From Candidatus Zhuqueibacterota bacterium (GTDB lineage Bacteria; Zhuqueibacterota; Zhuqueibacteria; Residuimicrobiales; Krinioviventaceae), in contig JAFGKD010000033.1 in assembly GCA_016928775.1 (NCBI GenBank), positions 124,001 to 188,000 on the forward strand: a stretch of DNA of 64,000 bases. Direction: 5' to 3'. Position 1 is the first letter of the stretch. Each line of letters opens with the position of its first letter. Below are positions 1 to 7,964 of the stretch, piece after piece. The position numbers and the translations under genes are program-made. The notes below the pieces were generated by a model. The model was given only the letters and a program-made list of their open reading frames with translations. It was not told where the DNA came from and ran no database searches.

Positions 1-717
1 ATGCGCAGGTCTTTTTCATCGACATCAATTTCAGTGGGATTATCAATCTCCGGATAGACAAAAACAGAAGCGAACGATGTATGGCGGCGTTTGTTGGCAT
101 CGAACGGTGAAATACGCACGAGCCGATGCACGCCAGCTTCGGCTTTCAAATAGCCATAGGCATAATCACCAGTGACTTCAATGGAGACGCTTTTGATACC
201 CGCTTCATCCCCGGCCTGGAAATCGAGAATTTCGCTGGTAAATCCTTGCCGTTCAAACCATCGTTGATACATGCGCATGAGCATTTGCGCCCAGTCCTGC
301 GACTCGGTACCACCGGCGCCGGGATGAATCGTCAAAATGGCATCTTTAGAGTCCTCGGGGTTACCGAGCATCCTTTGAAATTCGAGACGAGAGATTTCTT
401 TTTCCAGTTTCTCCGCGTCGGCGTTCAAATCTTCACCGACGCTTGTATCTTTTTCTTCTTCCGCTAATAACAGCAGCTCTTCCGTGCTCTGATGGTCGTC
501 ATTCACTTTTTGCCAGGCCTGAACAATATCACGGCGCGCGCTGATTTCGCGCATCACCTTTTGGGCTTTTTCATTATCATTCCAAAACCCTTCTTTTTGA
601 GATACTGCTTCAAGTTCCGCTATCTCCTTCTCCTTTGTCTCAATGTCAAAGAAACCTCCGGAGGTTTTGAATCCTCTCCTTCAGGTCAACCAATTGTTCT
701 CTTGTCTCGTCAAACAT
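1..717 (-). CDS. prfB: Peptide chain release factor 2 (RF2), 3' end outside window, programmed +1 frameshift
   Basis: RF2 recognises UAA and UGA stop codons on the ribosome and triggers release of the finished peptide. The gene starts with ATG at 717-715. The first 23 codons (MFDETREQLVDLKERIQNLR...) run into an in-frame TGA at 648-646. The reading then continues in the +1 frame as DIETKEKEIAELEAVSQKEG and stays open to the window edge. The last visible residues, VYPEIDNPTEIDVDEKDLR, match the stretch just before the catalytic GGQ loop, which lies outside. About 238 residues are present, roughly two thirds of a normal RF2. A good sigma70-like promoter lies upstream. The gene diverges from fusA. 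Identity is secure from the frameshift site and the conserved core. Confidence 0.95.
645..660 (-). promoter_or_regulatory. RF2 programmed +1 frameshift site
   Basis: On the minus strand the sequence reads CGGAGG TTT CTT TGA C. An internal Shine-Dalgarno-like CGGAGG (660-655) sits three bases before the slippery CTT (651-649), which is followed by TGA (648-646) and C. This is the classic RF2 autoregulation signal: when RF2 is scarce the ribosome slips +1 at CTT-T and makes full-length RF2. The TGA is codon 24, against codon 26 in E. coli. Confidence 0.95.
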
Positions 718-754
718 GACATCACCATCATTATTTTGAAATTTAAAAACATTA

Positions 755-783
755 AATATAAAAGAATAATACCAAAGAGTCAA
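755..783 (-). promoter_or_regulatory. Candidate sigma70-type promoter for prfB
   Basis: On the minus strand TTGACT (783-778), a 17-base spacer and TATATT (760-755) lie about 40 bases before the prfB start codon. The rest of the prfB-fusA gap (718-884) is AT-rich. I see no equally good promoter for fusA on the plus strand; a TTGATT...TAAATT pair near 810-840 is possible but weak. Confidence 0.7.
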
Positions 784-884
784 GATGAGAAAACTGATGA
801 TTTTTGCTATTTGATTTATTGCATGAATTTCTTAAATTAATAGCTTTTTTTTGGCAATTAACTATTTGAAGGATTATATCAGAA

Positions 885-2963
885 ATGGCTGATATACAAA
901 AAAGGCGCAACATCGGAATTAGCGCCCATATCGATTCCGGGAAAACAACGTTGACCGAGCGAATCCTGTTTTACACGCAAAGAATTCACGCCATCCATGA
1001 AGTTCGGGGCAAGGATGGTGTTGGTGCTAAAATGGATTCCATGGAGCTCGAACGTGAGCGTGGCATCACCATACAGTCCGCCTCAACAAATGTGCAATGG
1101 AAGAATTATTCGATTGACATTATTGATACTCCAGGTCATGTAGATTTTACTGTCGAAGTTGAAAGATCGCTGCGTGTCCTGGATGGCGCCGTGTTAGTGT
1201 TATGTGCAGTCGGCGGCGTACAATCCCAGTCCATCACTGTGGATCGCCAAATGACCCGCTACAAAGTGCCGCGAATCGCCTTTGTCAATAAATGCGATCG
1301 AATGGGCGCCAATCCGGAAAAAGTGACCGAACAATTGCGCGACAAGCTCAATCACAATGCTGTTCTTTTGCAGCTTCCCATTGGTCTCGAACAGAATTTC
1401 TCCGGCATCATCGATCTCATCAAAATGAAAGCCTATTATTTTGAGGGCGATGCTGGTGAGCACATCCGGGAAGACAATATTCCAGGCGTGTATTTGGATA
1501 AAGCCCTTGAGAAACGTGATGTTCTGCTGGATACGGTCTCCCTGTTCAGCGATGAACTGATGGAAGCTTATCTTGAAGACCGCGTAACCGAGGATTTGAT
1601 CTACAAAGCCGTCAGAAAGGGGACGCTGGCCCTCGAATTAACGCCGGTATTGTTGGGATCAGCGTTCAAGAACAAAGGCGTGCAGTTGCTGTTAGATGCT
1701 GTGGTGGCATACCTCCCTTCACCGCAGGATGTTACGAATACGGCCCTTGATCTGGACAATGGAGAAGCAAGCGTTATCCTGACGACAAAGAGAGAAGATC
1801 CCCTGGTTATGCTGGCATTCAAGCTCGATGACACGCGGTTTGGTCAACTCACCTATGTTCGTGTCTACCAGGGTATGGTGAGCAAGGGATCTGAAATCAT
1901 AAACTCGCGCACCGGGAAAAAATCGCGAGTTGGCCGACTGATACGCATGCACGCGGATGAAATGGAAGACATAACAAGCGCCGGACCCGGGGAAATTGTC
2001 GCGTTATTTGGCATCGACTGTGCATCCGGTGATACATTTACATATGGCAAAATCCACTACACCATGACATCGATGTTTGTACCGACGCCGGTGATTTCGC
2101 TCTCGCTCAAACCCAAAGATAACAAAGCGACCGAAAATATGGCTAAAGCGCTCAATCGCTTCACCAAAGAAGATCCCTCCTTCCAGACTTTTGTTGATCA
2201 TGAAACAAATGATACGATCATAAAAGGAATGGGCGAGCTGCATCTTGAGGTTTATGTTGAGCGCATGCGACGCGAATACAACGTCGAACTGGAGACCGGA
2301 AAGCCGCAGGTGGCATATAGAGAGAGCATATCAACAGCTGCCACATTTGATTATACGCACAAGAAACAAACCGGCGGTGCCGGTCAATATGCACGAGTTG
2401 TCGGTCGTATCGAACCACATCACGATTCTGAATTTGAATTTGTTGATGAGATCAAGGGCGGGGTGATCCCAAATGAATACATACCGGCGTGCGAAAAAGG
2501 TTTTGTTACCGCTTTGGAAAAGGGCACGTTGACGGGATTTCCAATTGTAGGTGTCAAGATTGCTTTGAACGACGGCAACTACCATCCTGTTGATTCGTCC
2601 GACATGGCGTTCCAAACGGCTGCGCTGGCGGCGTTTAGAGAAGTCTATCAACGCTGCAAGCCCATTATTTTGGAACCGATCATGCGAGTGGGTGTGGAGG
2701 GTCCATCAGAATTTCAGGGCGTCATTTTGGCGACGATCAATCAACGTCGCGGCACCATACATAGCGCGTCGGAAGACAACAATTTTACCGCGGTGGAGGC
2801 GGAAGTTCCGCTCAGCGAAATGTTTGGTTACTCGACCATTTTGCGATCTGCCACGCAAGGTAAAGCCGAGTTTACCATGGAATTTAGCCGCTATGCCAAA
2901 GTTCCGGACAGTATTGCGGAAAACATCAAAAAAGAATTTGCAGAAAAAAATAAAATTAAATAA
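885..2963 (+). CDS. fusA: Elongation factor G, mitochondrial/spd-EFG1 type
   Basis: This translational GTPase drives tRNA-mRNA translocation on the ribosome. The 692 residues have the full EF-G layout: G domain with P-loop AHIDSGKT (14-21), DTPGH near residue 83 and NKCD near 136, then domains II to V. The switch I region reads [19 protein letters not shown] instead of the canonical GAATMDWMEQEQERG type, and the stretch [16 protein letters not shown] follows. Both are hallmarks of mitochondrial EF-G1 and its bacterial relatives in spirochaetes, planctomycetes and some deltaproteobacteria. The RBS GAAGGA (868-873) precedes the ATG. No str-operon neighbours (rpsL, rpsG, tuf) are present. It is probably the elongation EF-G, but a second EF-G elsewhere in the genome cannot be excluded. 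Confidence 0.96.
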   Translation: MADIQKRRNIGISAHIDSGKTTLTERILFYTQRIHAIHEVRGKDGVGAKMDSMELERERGITIQSASTNVQWKNYSIDIIDTPGHVDFTVEVERSLRVLDGAVLVLCAVGGVQSQSITVDRQMTRYKVPRIAFVNKCDRMGANPEKVTEQLRDKLNHNAVLLQLPIGLEQNFSGIIDLIKMKAYYFEGDAGEHIREDNIPGVYLDKALEKRDVLLDTVSLFSDELMEAYLEDRVTEDLIYKAVRKGTLALELTPVLLGSAFKNKGVQLLLDAVVAYLPSPQDVTNTALDLDNGEASVILTTKREDPLVMLAFKLDDTRFGQLTYVRVYQGMVSKGSEIINSRTGKKSRVGRLIRMHADEMEDITSAGPGEIVALFGIDCASGDTFTYGKIHYTMTSMFVPTPVISLSLKPKDNKATENMAKALNRFTKEDPSFQTFVDHETNDTIIKGMGELHLEVYVERMRREYNVELETGKPQVAYRESISTAATFDYTHKKQTGGAGQYARVVGRIEPHHDSEFEFVDEIKGGVIPNEYIPACEKGFVTALEKGTLTGFPIVGVKIALNDGNYHPVDSSDMAFQTAALAAFREVYQRCKPIILEPIMRVGVEGPSEFQGVILATINQRRGTIHSASEDNNFTAVEAEVPLSEMFGYSTILRSATQGKAEFTMEFSRYAKVPDSIAENIKKEFAEKNKIK

Positions 2964-3000
2964 TCTTCTACCCTTAAAAGTCTATTTTAAGAGGATATGA

Positions 3001-3726
3001 ATGTTAAAAGAACAACTCATTAAAAAAAGTCCGATACGCGTTTTCGAAGATGCGTTGGATGGTGGCCTGGCCGCCGGACATCTTGGTGTAATGACCGCGC
3101 GCAAAGGCGTCGGCAAAACCGCAAGTTTAGTACATATTGCCACGGATAAGCTGTTGCGCGGCCAGAATGTCTTGCATATTTCGTTCGCTGACGATCCCAA
3201 ACACATCGTCACGTGGTATGAGCAAGTGTTTCGTGAACTGGCAAAAGCTTATAAATTGGAAAACGCCATGGATATCCACGATGAGATTATCCGTCATCGG
3301 CTCATCTTGCATTTTAAACAAAAAGATGTCCCGTTCCAGAATATAAAGTCACATATAGAACAATTGCAAGCCGGGTTTTCAGGAGAGCCACATTTGATTG
3401 TTGTTGATGGTTTCCCATTTGAAGAATCCACGACCGAAAAACTGGCGGAATGGCAAGAATTCGCGCACGAGAAGCACATAGCAATATGGTTTTCTGCCAC
3501 GCTGCACAGAGAAAATCTTGATCTGGATGAACACCATGTGCCCAGTCCGATCAACAAGTACTATAGCCTGTTCCAGATTATTATCATGCTGAATCCGGTA
3601 AAAAGTTACGTTGAATTCAACTTGCTCAAGTCACAAAAGAATGGCCAACCCCAAAAGCTCCAACTCAAACTCGATCCGCAGACGCTGCTGATTTCGAATC
3701 ATCGCGTCTCATTGAATACTGCATAA
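3001..3726 (+). CDS. RecA/KaiC-like P-loop ATPase of unknown role
   Basis: A cytoplasmic protein of 241 residues. A Walker A motif ARKGVGKTA lies near residues 33-41, and a Walker B-like strand HLIVVDGFPF lies near residues 131-140. Between them is LHISFADDPKHIV, reminiscent of the KaiC/RadA/DnaB-type RecA fold. I see no membrane segment, signal peptide or DNA-binding tail. It starts 37 bases after fusA behind a good RBS (AAGAGGAT) and is probably co-transcribed with it. The C-terminal half (FSATLHRENLDLD, then beta-rich) looks like the end of a RecA core without extra domains. The substrate is unknown and I do not recognise a named family. Confidence 0.8.
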   Translation: MLKEQLIKKSPIRVFEDALDGGLAAGHLGVMTARKGVGKTASLVHIATDKLLRGQNVLHISFADDPKHIVTWYEQVFRELAKAYKLENAMDIHDEIIRHRLILHFKQKDVPFQNIKSHIEQLQAGFSGEPHLIVVDGFPFEESTTEKLAEWQEFAHEKHIAIWFSATLHRENLDLDEHHVPSPINKYYSLFQIIIMLNPVKSYVEFNLLKSQKNGQPQKLQLKLDPQTLLISNHRVSLNTA

Positions 3727-3750
3727 AAAAAGCCCGCTGCTATACGGGCT
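3724..3750 (-). terminator. Intrinsic terminator after tRNA-Arg
   Basis: AGCCCG (3731-3736) pairs with CGGGCT (3745-3750). On the minus strand the hairpin is followed by seven Ts (3730-3724), so it ends the minus-strand glnS/tRNA-Arg transcript. It begins just after the stop codon of the convergent ATPase gene. On the plus strand the T-tract is missing, so ending of that transcript here is less certain. Confidence 0.85.
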
Positions 3751-3780
3751 TAAACCTGCCTGGTCGGACGGCTTTTTCCG

Positions 3781-3854
3781 CACGCCCGGAGGGAATCGAA
3801 CCCCCAACCTTCTGATCCGAAGTCAGAAGCTCTATCCAGTTGAGCTACGGGCGC
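3781..3854 (-). tRNA. tRNA-Arg (anticodon UCG)
   Basis: The minus strand folds as a cloverleaf. The acceptor arm GCGCCCG pairs with CGGGCGU, with a G-U at the first pair. The anticodon stem and loop UCUGA-CUUCGGA-UCAGA give UCG, reading CGA-type Arg codons. The T-arm contains GGTTCGATTCC. The discriminator is G and no CCA is encoded. It lies downstream of glnS with its own candidate promoter and a terminator behind it. Confidence 0.95.
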
Positions 3855-3867
3855 ATTATTTTAAGCA

Positions 3868-3896
3868 AAAATACGCATTCGTGTACAATATTCCAA
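3868..3896 (-). promoter_or_regulatory. Candidate promoter for tRNA-Arg
   Basis: On the minus strand TTGGAA (3896-3891), a 17-base spacer and TATTTT (3873-3868) end 13 bases before the tRNA 5' end. This spacing would start transcription a few bases upstream of the mature tRNA. Confidence 0.6.
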
Positions 3897-3928
3897 AGGA
3901 AAAATAAAAAGCAAAGACCGCGAGCAGA

Positions 3929-5641
3929 TCAATGCTTCCCTGACTCCGCTTGTGCGATTTTTGCCCAGGTATCCCGCAGACTCACCGTTTGATTGAAAAC
4001 AAGAGTGCCTTCCGGAATTTTGCTGTCAGGGTCAATCATAAAATAACCCTTGCGCTCGAACTGACATTTGAAGCCAACTTTTTGCCTAACAAGCGAAGGT
4101 TCTACTTTGCAATGATGTAATACAGTCAAAGAATTCGGATTTATATAGTCCATGAATTCCTTTTTTGCTGTTTCAGCTGATGGATCGGGAACTGTGAGCA
4201 AATAATCGTATTGGCGAACCTCGGCATCGATGGCGTGTTCGAGACTCACCCAATGAATCGTGCTGCGGACTTTGCGACCATCCGGGGTGTAGCCGCCTCT
4301 CGATTCCGGATCATAGGTGCAATGTAATTCGAGAATGTCGCCCGTTTTTTCATCCTGTAAAACGTCCGTGCAGGTGATATAATAGGCATAGCGTAAACGA
4401 ACCTCACGACCTGGCGCCAACCGAAAGAATTTTTTCGGGGGATTCAACATAAAGTCTTCTCGCTCAATATAAATTTCTCGGGAAAACGGCACTTTGCGTA
4501 CCCCGGCCGCCTCGTCCTCCGGATTATTTATCGCCTCAAATTCTTCCACTTTTCCCTCAGGATAATTCGTGATGACAACTTTGAGAGGATTCAGCACGCC
4601 CATCACCCTTGGTGCATGTCGGTTCAAATCTTCTCGCAGGCAATGTTCTAACAATTGACTATCAACGATACTATCCCGTTTGGCCACGCCAACGCGTTCA
4701 GAAAAATCGCGCAGGGCAGCCGGGGTATAGCCACGGCGACGCAATCCGGAGATCGTCGGCATGCGCGGATCGTCCCACCCGCTGACAATGCCCTCCTTGA
4801 CAAGCTTTAATAAATAGCGTTTGCTCATAATGGTAAAAGTGAGATTCAATCGTGCAAATTCGATTTGCTGCGGATGGTAAATGCCCAATTGATCGAGAAA
4901 CCAGTCATACAGCGGACGATGATCTTCAAATTCCAGTGTACAGATCGAGTGGGTTATCCCTTCGATAGAGTCCTCCAATCCGTGTGCCCAATCGTACATG
5001 GGATAGATGCACCATTTATCGCCGGTGCGCGGATGTTTGGCGTGCAATATTCGGTACATTACCGGATCGCGCATGTTCATATTGGGATGTCCCATATCAA
5101 TCCTGGCACGCAACACCATCTCACCATCCTTGTAATCACCTTTTCGCATGCGCTCAAATAAATCGAGATTTTCTTCAATTGAACGGTTGCGATATGGGCT
5201 ATTCACCCCGGGCTCTGTCAGTGTACCGCGATATTCGCGGATCTGCTCGGTCGTCAGACCATCGACGTAGGCTTTCCCAGCACGAATGAGCTGAACAGCC
5301 CACGCATACATCTGCTCAAAATAATCAGAAGCAAAATAGAGATGTTCTCCCCAATCAAATCCCAGCCATCGTACATCCTCGATTATAGCGTCAATATATT
5401 CCTGTTCTTCTTTGATGGGATTTGTGTCATCAAATCGAAGATGACAGCGACCATTGTATTCTTCGGCCAGACCAAAGTTCAGGCAAATTGATTTTGCATG
5501 GCCGATATGCAGATAGCCATTTGGTTCTGGCGGGAAACGGGTGATGACCTGGCTGTTTTTTTTATTCTCCGCAATATCTTTATTGATAATTTGCCGAATA
5601 AAATGAACGACCTTTTTTTTCGCAGTCTCGTTATTATCCAT
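3929..5641 (-). CDS. glnS: Glutaminyl-tRNA synthetase
   Basis: It charges tRNA-Gln directly with glutamine. The class I motifs are [15 protein letters not shown] (HIGH signature) near the N terminus and MSKR (in TIMSKRYL). [14 protein letters not shown] and the C-terminal anticodon-binding beta-barrels (ending near [12 protein letters not shown]) follow the E. coli enzyme closely. About 570 residues is normal size. I chose the ATG at 5641, preceded by AAAGGGA. The longer frame starting at 5671 would begin inside the T-tract of an intrinsic terminator. Only 30 bases separate that terminator from the start, so expression probably depends on read-through from gltX and tRNA-Gln. Because GlnRS is present, the transamidation route to Gln-tRNA is not required. 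Confidence 0.96.
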   Translation of the reverse strand: MDNNETAKKKVVHFIRQIINKDIAENKKNSQVITRFPPEPNGYLHIGHAKSICLNFGLAEEYNGRCHLRFDDTNPIKEEQEYIDAIIEDVRWLGFDWGEHLYFASDYFEQMYAWAVQLIRAGKAYVDGLTTEQIREYRGTLTEPGVNSPYRNRSIEENLDLFERMRKGDYKDGEMVLRARIDMGHPNMNMRDPVMYRILHAKHPRTGDKWCIYPMYDWAHGLEDSIEGITHSICTLEFEDHRPLYDWFLDQLGIYHPQQIEFARLNLTFTIMSKRYLLKLVKEGIVSGWDDPRMPTISGLRRRGYTPAALRDFSERVGVAKRDSIVDSQLLEHCLREDLNRHAPRVMGVLNPLKVVITNYPEGKVEEFEAINNPEDEAAGVRKVPFSREIYIEREDFMLNPPKKFFRLAPGREVRLRYAYYITCTDVLQDEKTGDILELHCTYDPESRGGYTPDGRKVRSTIHWVSLEHAIDAEVRQYDYLLTVPDPSAETAKKEFMDYINPNSLTVLHHCKVEPSLVRQKVGFKCQFERKGYFMIDPDSKIPEGTLVFNQTVSLRDTWAKIAQAESGKH

Positions 5642-5671
5642 AATATTCCCTTTGTTTCTGATTCTGTTCAT

Positions 5672-5706
5672 AAAAAAACGGTCACCAAAAAATGAGAGTG
5701 ACCGTT
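5672..5706 (-). terminator. Intrinsic terminator or attenuator between tRNA-Gln and glnS
   Basis: AACGGTCAC (5677-5685) and GTGACCGTT (5698-5706) form a perfect 9-base-pair stem with a 12-base loop. On the minus strand seven Ts (5678-5672) follow. It lies seven bases after tRNA-Gln and 30 bases before the glnS start codon. Confidence 0.9.
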
Positions 5707-5712
5707 AGAAAG

Positions 5713-5783
5713 CTGGGGTGCAGGGATTCGAACCCCGATACCATGATCCAGAGTCATGTGTCCTGCCGTTGGACGACACCCCA
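5713..5783 (-). tRNA. tRNA-Gln (anticodon CUG)
   Basis: The acceptor TGGGGTG pairs with CACCCCA. The anticodon stem and loop CATGA-CTCTGGA-TCATG give CUG, which reads CAG. The T-loop is TTCGAAT. The discriminator is G and no CCA is encoded. The gene begins four bases after the gltX stop codon, so it must be processed from the gltX transcript. It sits between the GluRS and GlnRS genes. Confidence 0.95.
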
Positions 5784-5787
5784 CTAT

Positions 5788-7296
5788 TTACTGTTGCCGC
5801 GCCGGAATCATTTCAATAGCGTTTTTTACGCGTTTTGTCACTTTTTCTCGACCAAGTATCTGTAACATCTCAAAAAGGCCCGGTCCAACGCCAATGCCGG
5901 AGACCGCTAACCGAACCGGATGTATAATGCGTCCGCTGCCAATCTCATGCCGGTCGGCAATCTGCCGCACACATTTTTCAATTGATCCGGCATCAAAGCG
6001 ATCTAATTTAGAAATTTCATCGATAAATTCAAAAAGTAATTTTGCTGAATCGCCCTTCCATCGCTTTTTCACAACCTGAGGATCGTATGATTCCGGCTCT
6101 TTAAAAAAGTAGGTGCTATACTCTACAAATTCTTTGCGAAAATGCAGACGCGATTTCAACAGATCAACAACAGCCTTGAAATAAGCATCAGCGTCATAAT
6201 GGATGCCCGCCTTTTGCATTTCTGTTTTCAATTCCTCTGCCAGGACATCGGTTTCCATTCGATGAAGATGTTCCTGGTTGAGATAATTGAGTTTTTGCAA
6301 ATCAAAGATGGCTGCAGATTTATTCACTCTTTCAAGGGAAAAGATATTCTGCAGCGCTCTCAGCGTGAACACATCCCGATCATCGCCGGGATTCCATCCC
6401 AAAAAGGCGATATAGTTGAGGATAGCCTCCTTTTCATAGCCACTATCAATATAGGTTTGCACATCCGGATCGACTTTGCCGGATGGCAGTTCGTCTAACG
6501 ATTGGATGTTCCGCTTGCTCATTTTCGTGCCATCCGGATTAAAGATAAGAGGCAAGTGTGCCAGGTCAGGCATCTTCCAGCCAAAACACTCATAAAGATA
6601 CACGTGTTTGGGAACACTGCTCAGCCACTCTTCACCGCGAATAACATGTGATATCTGCATGAGATGATCATCAACAACATTGGCCAGGTGGTAGGTTGGA
6701 TAGCCATCGGATTTTATCAAGACTTGATCATCAATCTGCCGACTATGAAAAGATACCTGTCCCCGGATTATATCATTGAAGGTAAACGTCCGATCTTCCG
6801 GGATAAGCAGTCGTATGACATACGGGGCGCCGGCTTCGAGCAATTCGGCCGATTCCCCGGGCGAAAGCGACAAGCTGTTGCGCATCTGCATGCGCAGAGA
6901 CGCATCATATTTGGGCGGCGCTTCGGATTTTGGGGCGCGCCGGCGCATCTCCTCAATTTCTTCCGGCGTATCAAAAGCATAATATGCCCGACCGCCATTT
7001 ATCAACTCCCGGGCATAATCCCTATAAATGTTTTGCCGTTGTGATTGAAAATAGGGGCCAAAATCGCCGCCTTGCTCCGGACCTTCATCCGGCACAAGCC
7101 CGGCCCAATTGAGGACAGCGATCAGGTTTTCTGTTGCGCCTTCGACATAACGCGAGCGATCGGTATCTTCAATCCGCAGAATAAAAGTTCCGCCACGCTT
7201 TTTGGCGAACAAATAGTTGTAAAGTGCTGTTCGCAAGCCGCCGACATGAACAAATCCTGTCGGACTGGGAGCAAACCGCACGCGTATTTTTGACAT
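5788..7296 (-). CDS. gltX: Glutamyl-tRNA synthetase
   Basis: A class I synthetase that charges tRNA-Glu. The N-terminal signature is FAPSPTGFVHVGGLRTALYN, followed by RIEDTDRSR. KMSKRN is the second ATP-binding motif. The C-terminal helical anticodon-binding region is present, and 502 residues is typical for discriminating or ordinary GluRS. The ATG at 7296 lies five bases after the upstream stop codon, and the start is fixed by the conserved N terminus (MSKIRVRFAPSPTG). It is co-transcribed with the small membrane protein upstream and tRNA-Gln downstream. Confidence 0.97.
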   Translation of the reverse strand: MSKIRVRFAPSPTGFVHVGGLRTALYNYLFAKKRGGTFILRIEDTDRSRYVEGATENLIAVLNWAGLVPDEGPEQGGDFGPYFQSQRQNIYRDYARELINGGRAYYAFDTPEEIEEMRRRAPKSEAPPKYDASLRMQMRNSLSLSPGESAELLEAGAPYVIRLLIPEDRTFTFNDIIRGQVSFHSRQIDDQVLIKSDGYPTYHLANVVDDHLMQISHVIRGEEWLSSVPKHVYLYECFGWKMPDLAHLPLIFNPDGTKMSKRNIQSLDELPSGKVDPDVQTYIDSGYEKEAILNYIAFLGWNPGDDRDVFTLRALQNIFSLERVNKSAAIFDLQKLNYLNQEHLHRMETDVLAEELKTEMQKAGIHYDADAYFKAVVDLLKSRLHFRKEFVEYSTYFFKEPESYDPQVVKKRWKGDSAKLLFEFIDEISKLDRFDAGSIEKCVRQIADRHEIGSGRIIHPVRLAVSGIGVGPGLFEMLQILGREKVTKRVKNAIEMIPARQQ

Positions 7297-7300
7297 ATTT

Positions 7301-7651
7301 TTATCCGACAGGGGTTAATTCCTTTTGTCTGTCATCAATCGTAGCAATTTCAAATCTCAAGCCGCCAATTGAACCGGCTAAAAGATTATAAAGAACGACA
7401 AAAATAACCGCGCCCAGAGTATAGATAAAGGACAGCCCAAAGGTAAAAGCGATAATAATAAAAATAACAAAACCGCCGCCAAACGTATTTAATTCGTCAA
7501 AGCCGGATTCGGCGGCGACCTGGGAAAAAGCATCGATCATTAAAAATAAACCTCCGTAGAGGAGGCCTATAAGAAAACCGAGAAACAGAGAGAGGATGAA
7601 AACGATTTTGATAACCGGCCATATTTCGATACGTCTGATTTCGTATTTCAT
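7301..7651 (-). CDS. Small membrane protein, DUF3566-like
   Basis: A protein of 116 residues starting MKYEIRRIEIWPVIKI at the ATG at 7651, behind a strong RBS (GGGGAAG). A longer reading would run back through the two tRNA-Ser genes and is not credible. Two hydrophobic segments lie around residues 13-38 and 60-90. The order (short basic N terminus with RRIEIWPVIKI, a membrane helix, a polar loop with FDELNTF, a second helix, a NLLAGSIGGLRFE tail) resembles the DUF3566/YNLLAxxxGGI family, whose molecular role is unknown. It is located in the inner membrane, in an operon with gltX. Confidence 0.75.
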   Translation of the reverse strand: MKYEIRRIEIWPVIKIVFILSLFLGFLIGLLYGGLFLMIDAFSQVAAESGFDELNTFGGGFVIFIIIAFTFGLSFIYTLGAVIFVVLYNLLAGSIGGLRFEIATIDDRQKELTPVG

Positions 7652-7677
7652 CGCTTCCCCATATTTCGGTTGATGTG

Positions 7678-7764
7678 CGGAGAGACAGGGATTCGAACCC
7701 TGGGTAGACATACATCTACAACGGCTTAGCAGGCCGCCCCATTCGACCACTCTGGCACCTCTCC
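7678..7764 (-). tRNA. tRNA-Ser (anticodon GCU)
   Basis: The acceptor GGAGAGG pairs with TCTCTCC. The anticodon stem and loop GCGGC-CTGCTAA-GCCGT give GCU (AGC/AGU codons). The long variable arm (TGTAGATGTATGTCTACC) is typical of class II tRNAs. The T-loop is TTCGAAT. The discriminator is G and no CCA is encoded. It is second of two tandem serine tRNAs. Confidence 0.95.
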
Positions 7765-7794
7765 GAAGAGCGCATGTGCAGCTGATGACAGCTG

Positions 7795-7878
7795 CGGAGG
7801 GCGGGGGACTCGAACCCCCAAGGGCCAAAGCCCGGCGGTTTTCAAGACCGCTGCCTTACCAATTAGGTCTAGCCCTCC
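7795..7878 (-). tRNA. tRNA-Ser (anticodon UGA)
   Basis: The acceptor GGAGGGC pairs with GCCCTCC. The anticodon stem and loop GCGGT-CTTGAAA-ACCGC give UGA (UCA and related codons). A long variable arm (CGGGCTTTGGCCCTTGG) marks it as class II. The T-loop is TTCGAGT. The discriminator is G and no CCA is encoded. It is first in the tRNA-Ser pair, directly behind a good promoter. Confidence 0.95.
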
Positions 7879-7893
7879 AAAAATTAGACGTTA

Positions 7894-7922
7894 AAGATAA
7901 TGAATTAATAAGAGTTAGTCAA
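7894..7922 (-). promoter_or_regulatory. Promoter for the tRNA-Ser/gltX operon
   Basis: On the minus strand TTGACT (7922-7917), exactly 17 bases, then TATCTT (7899-7894). The -10 ends 15 bases before the first tRNA-Ser. This probably drives both tRNA-Ser genes, the small membrane protein, gltX and tRNA-Gln. Confidence 0.75.
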
Positions 7923-7964
7923 TTTATATTTTTCAAAATTCCCAAGCTAAAGCGTGCGAACACA

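Noticed and set aside
126..467. Plus-strand open frames over prfB, the giant gene and others
   Set aside because: They are shadows of minus-strand coding sequence with no RBS and no recognisable protein.
5642..5671. Earlier ATG for glnS at 5671
   Set aside because: It lies in the T-tract of an intrinsic terminator; the ATG at 5641 has an RBS and fits the family.
7778..7795. Inverted repeat GCAGCT-GATGAC-AGCTGC between the tRNA-Ser genes
   Set aside because: It has no T-tract and overlaps the tRNA end; a chance or processing hairpin is as likely as a terminator.
7652..7828. N-terminal extension of the DUF3566-like protein back to 7828
   Set aside because: It would translate through both tRNA-Ser genes; the ATG at 7651 has a strong RBS.
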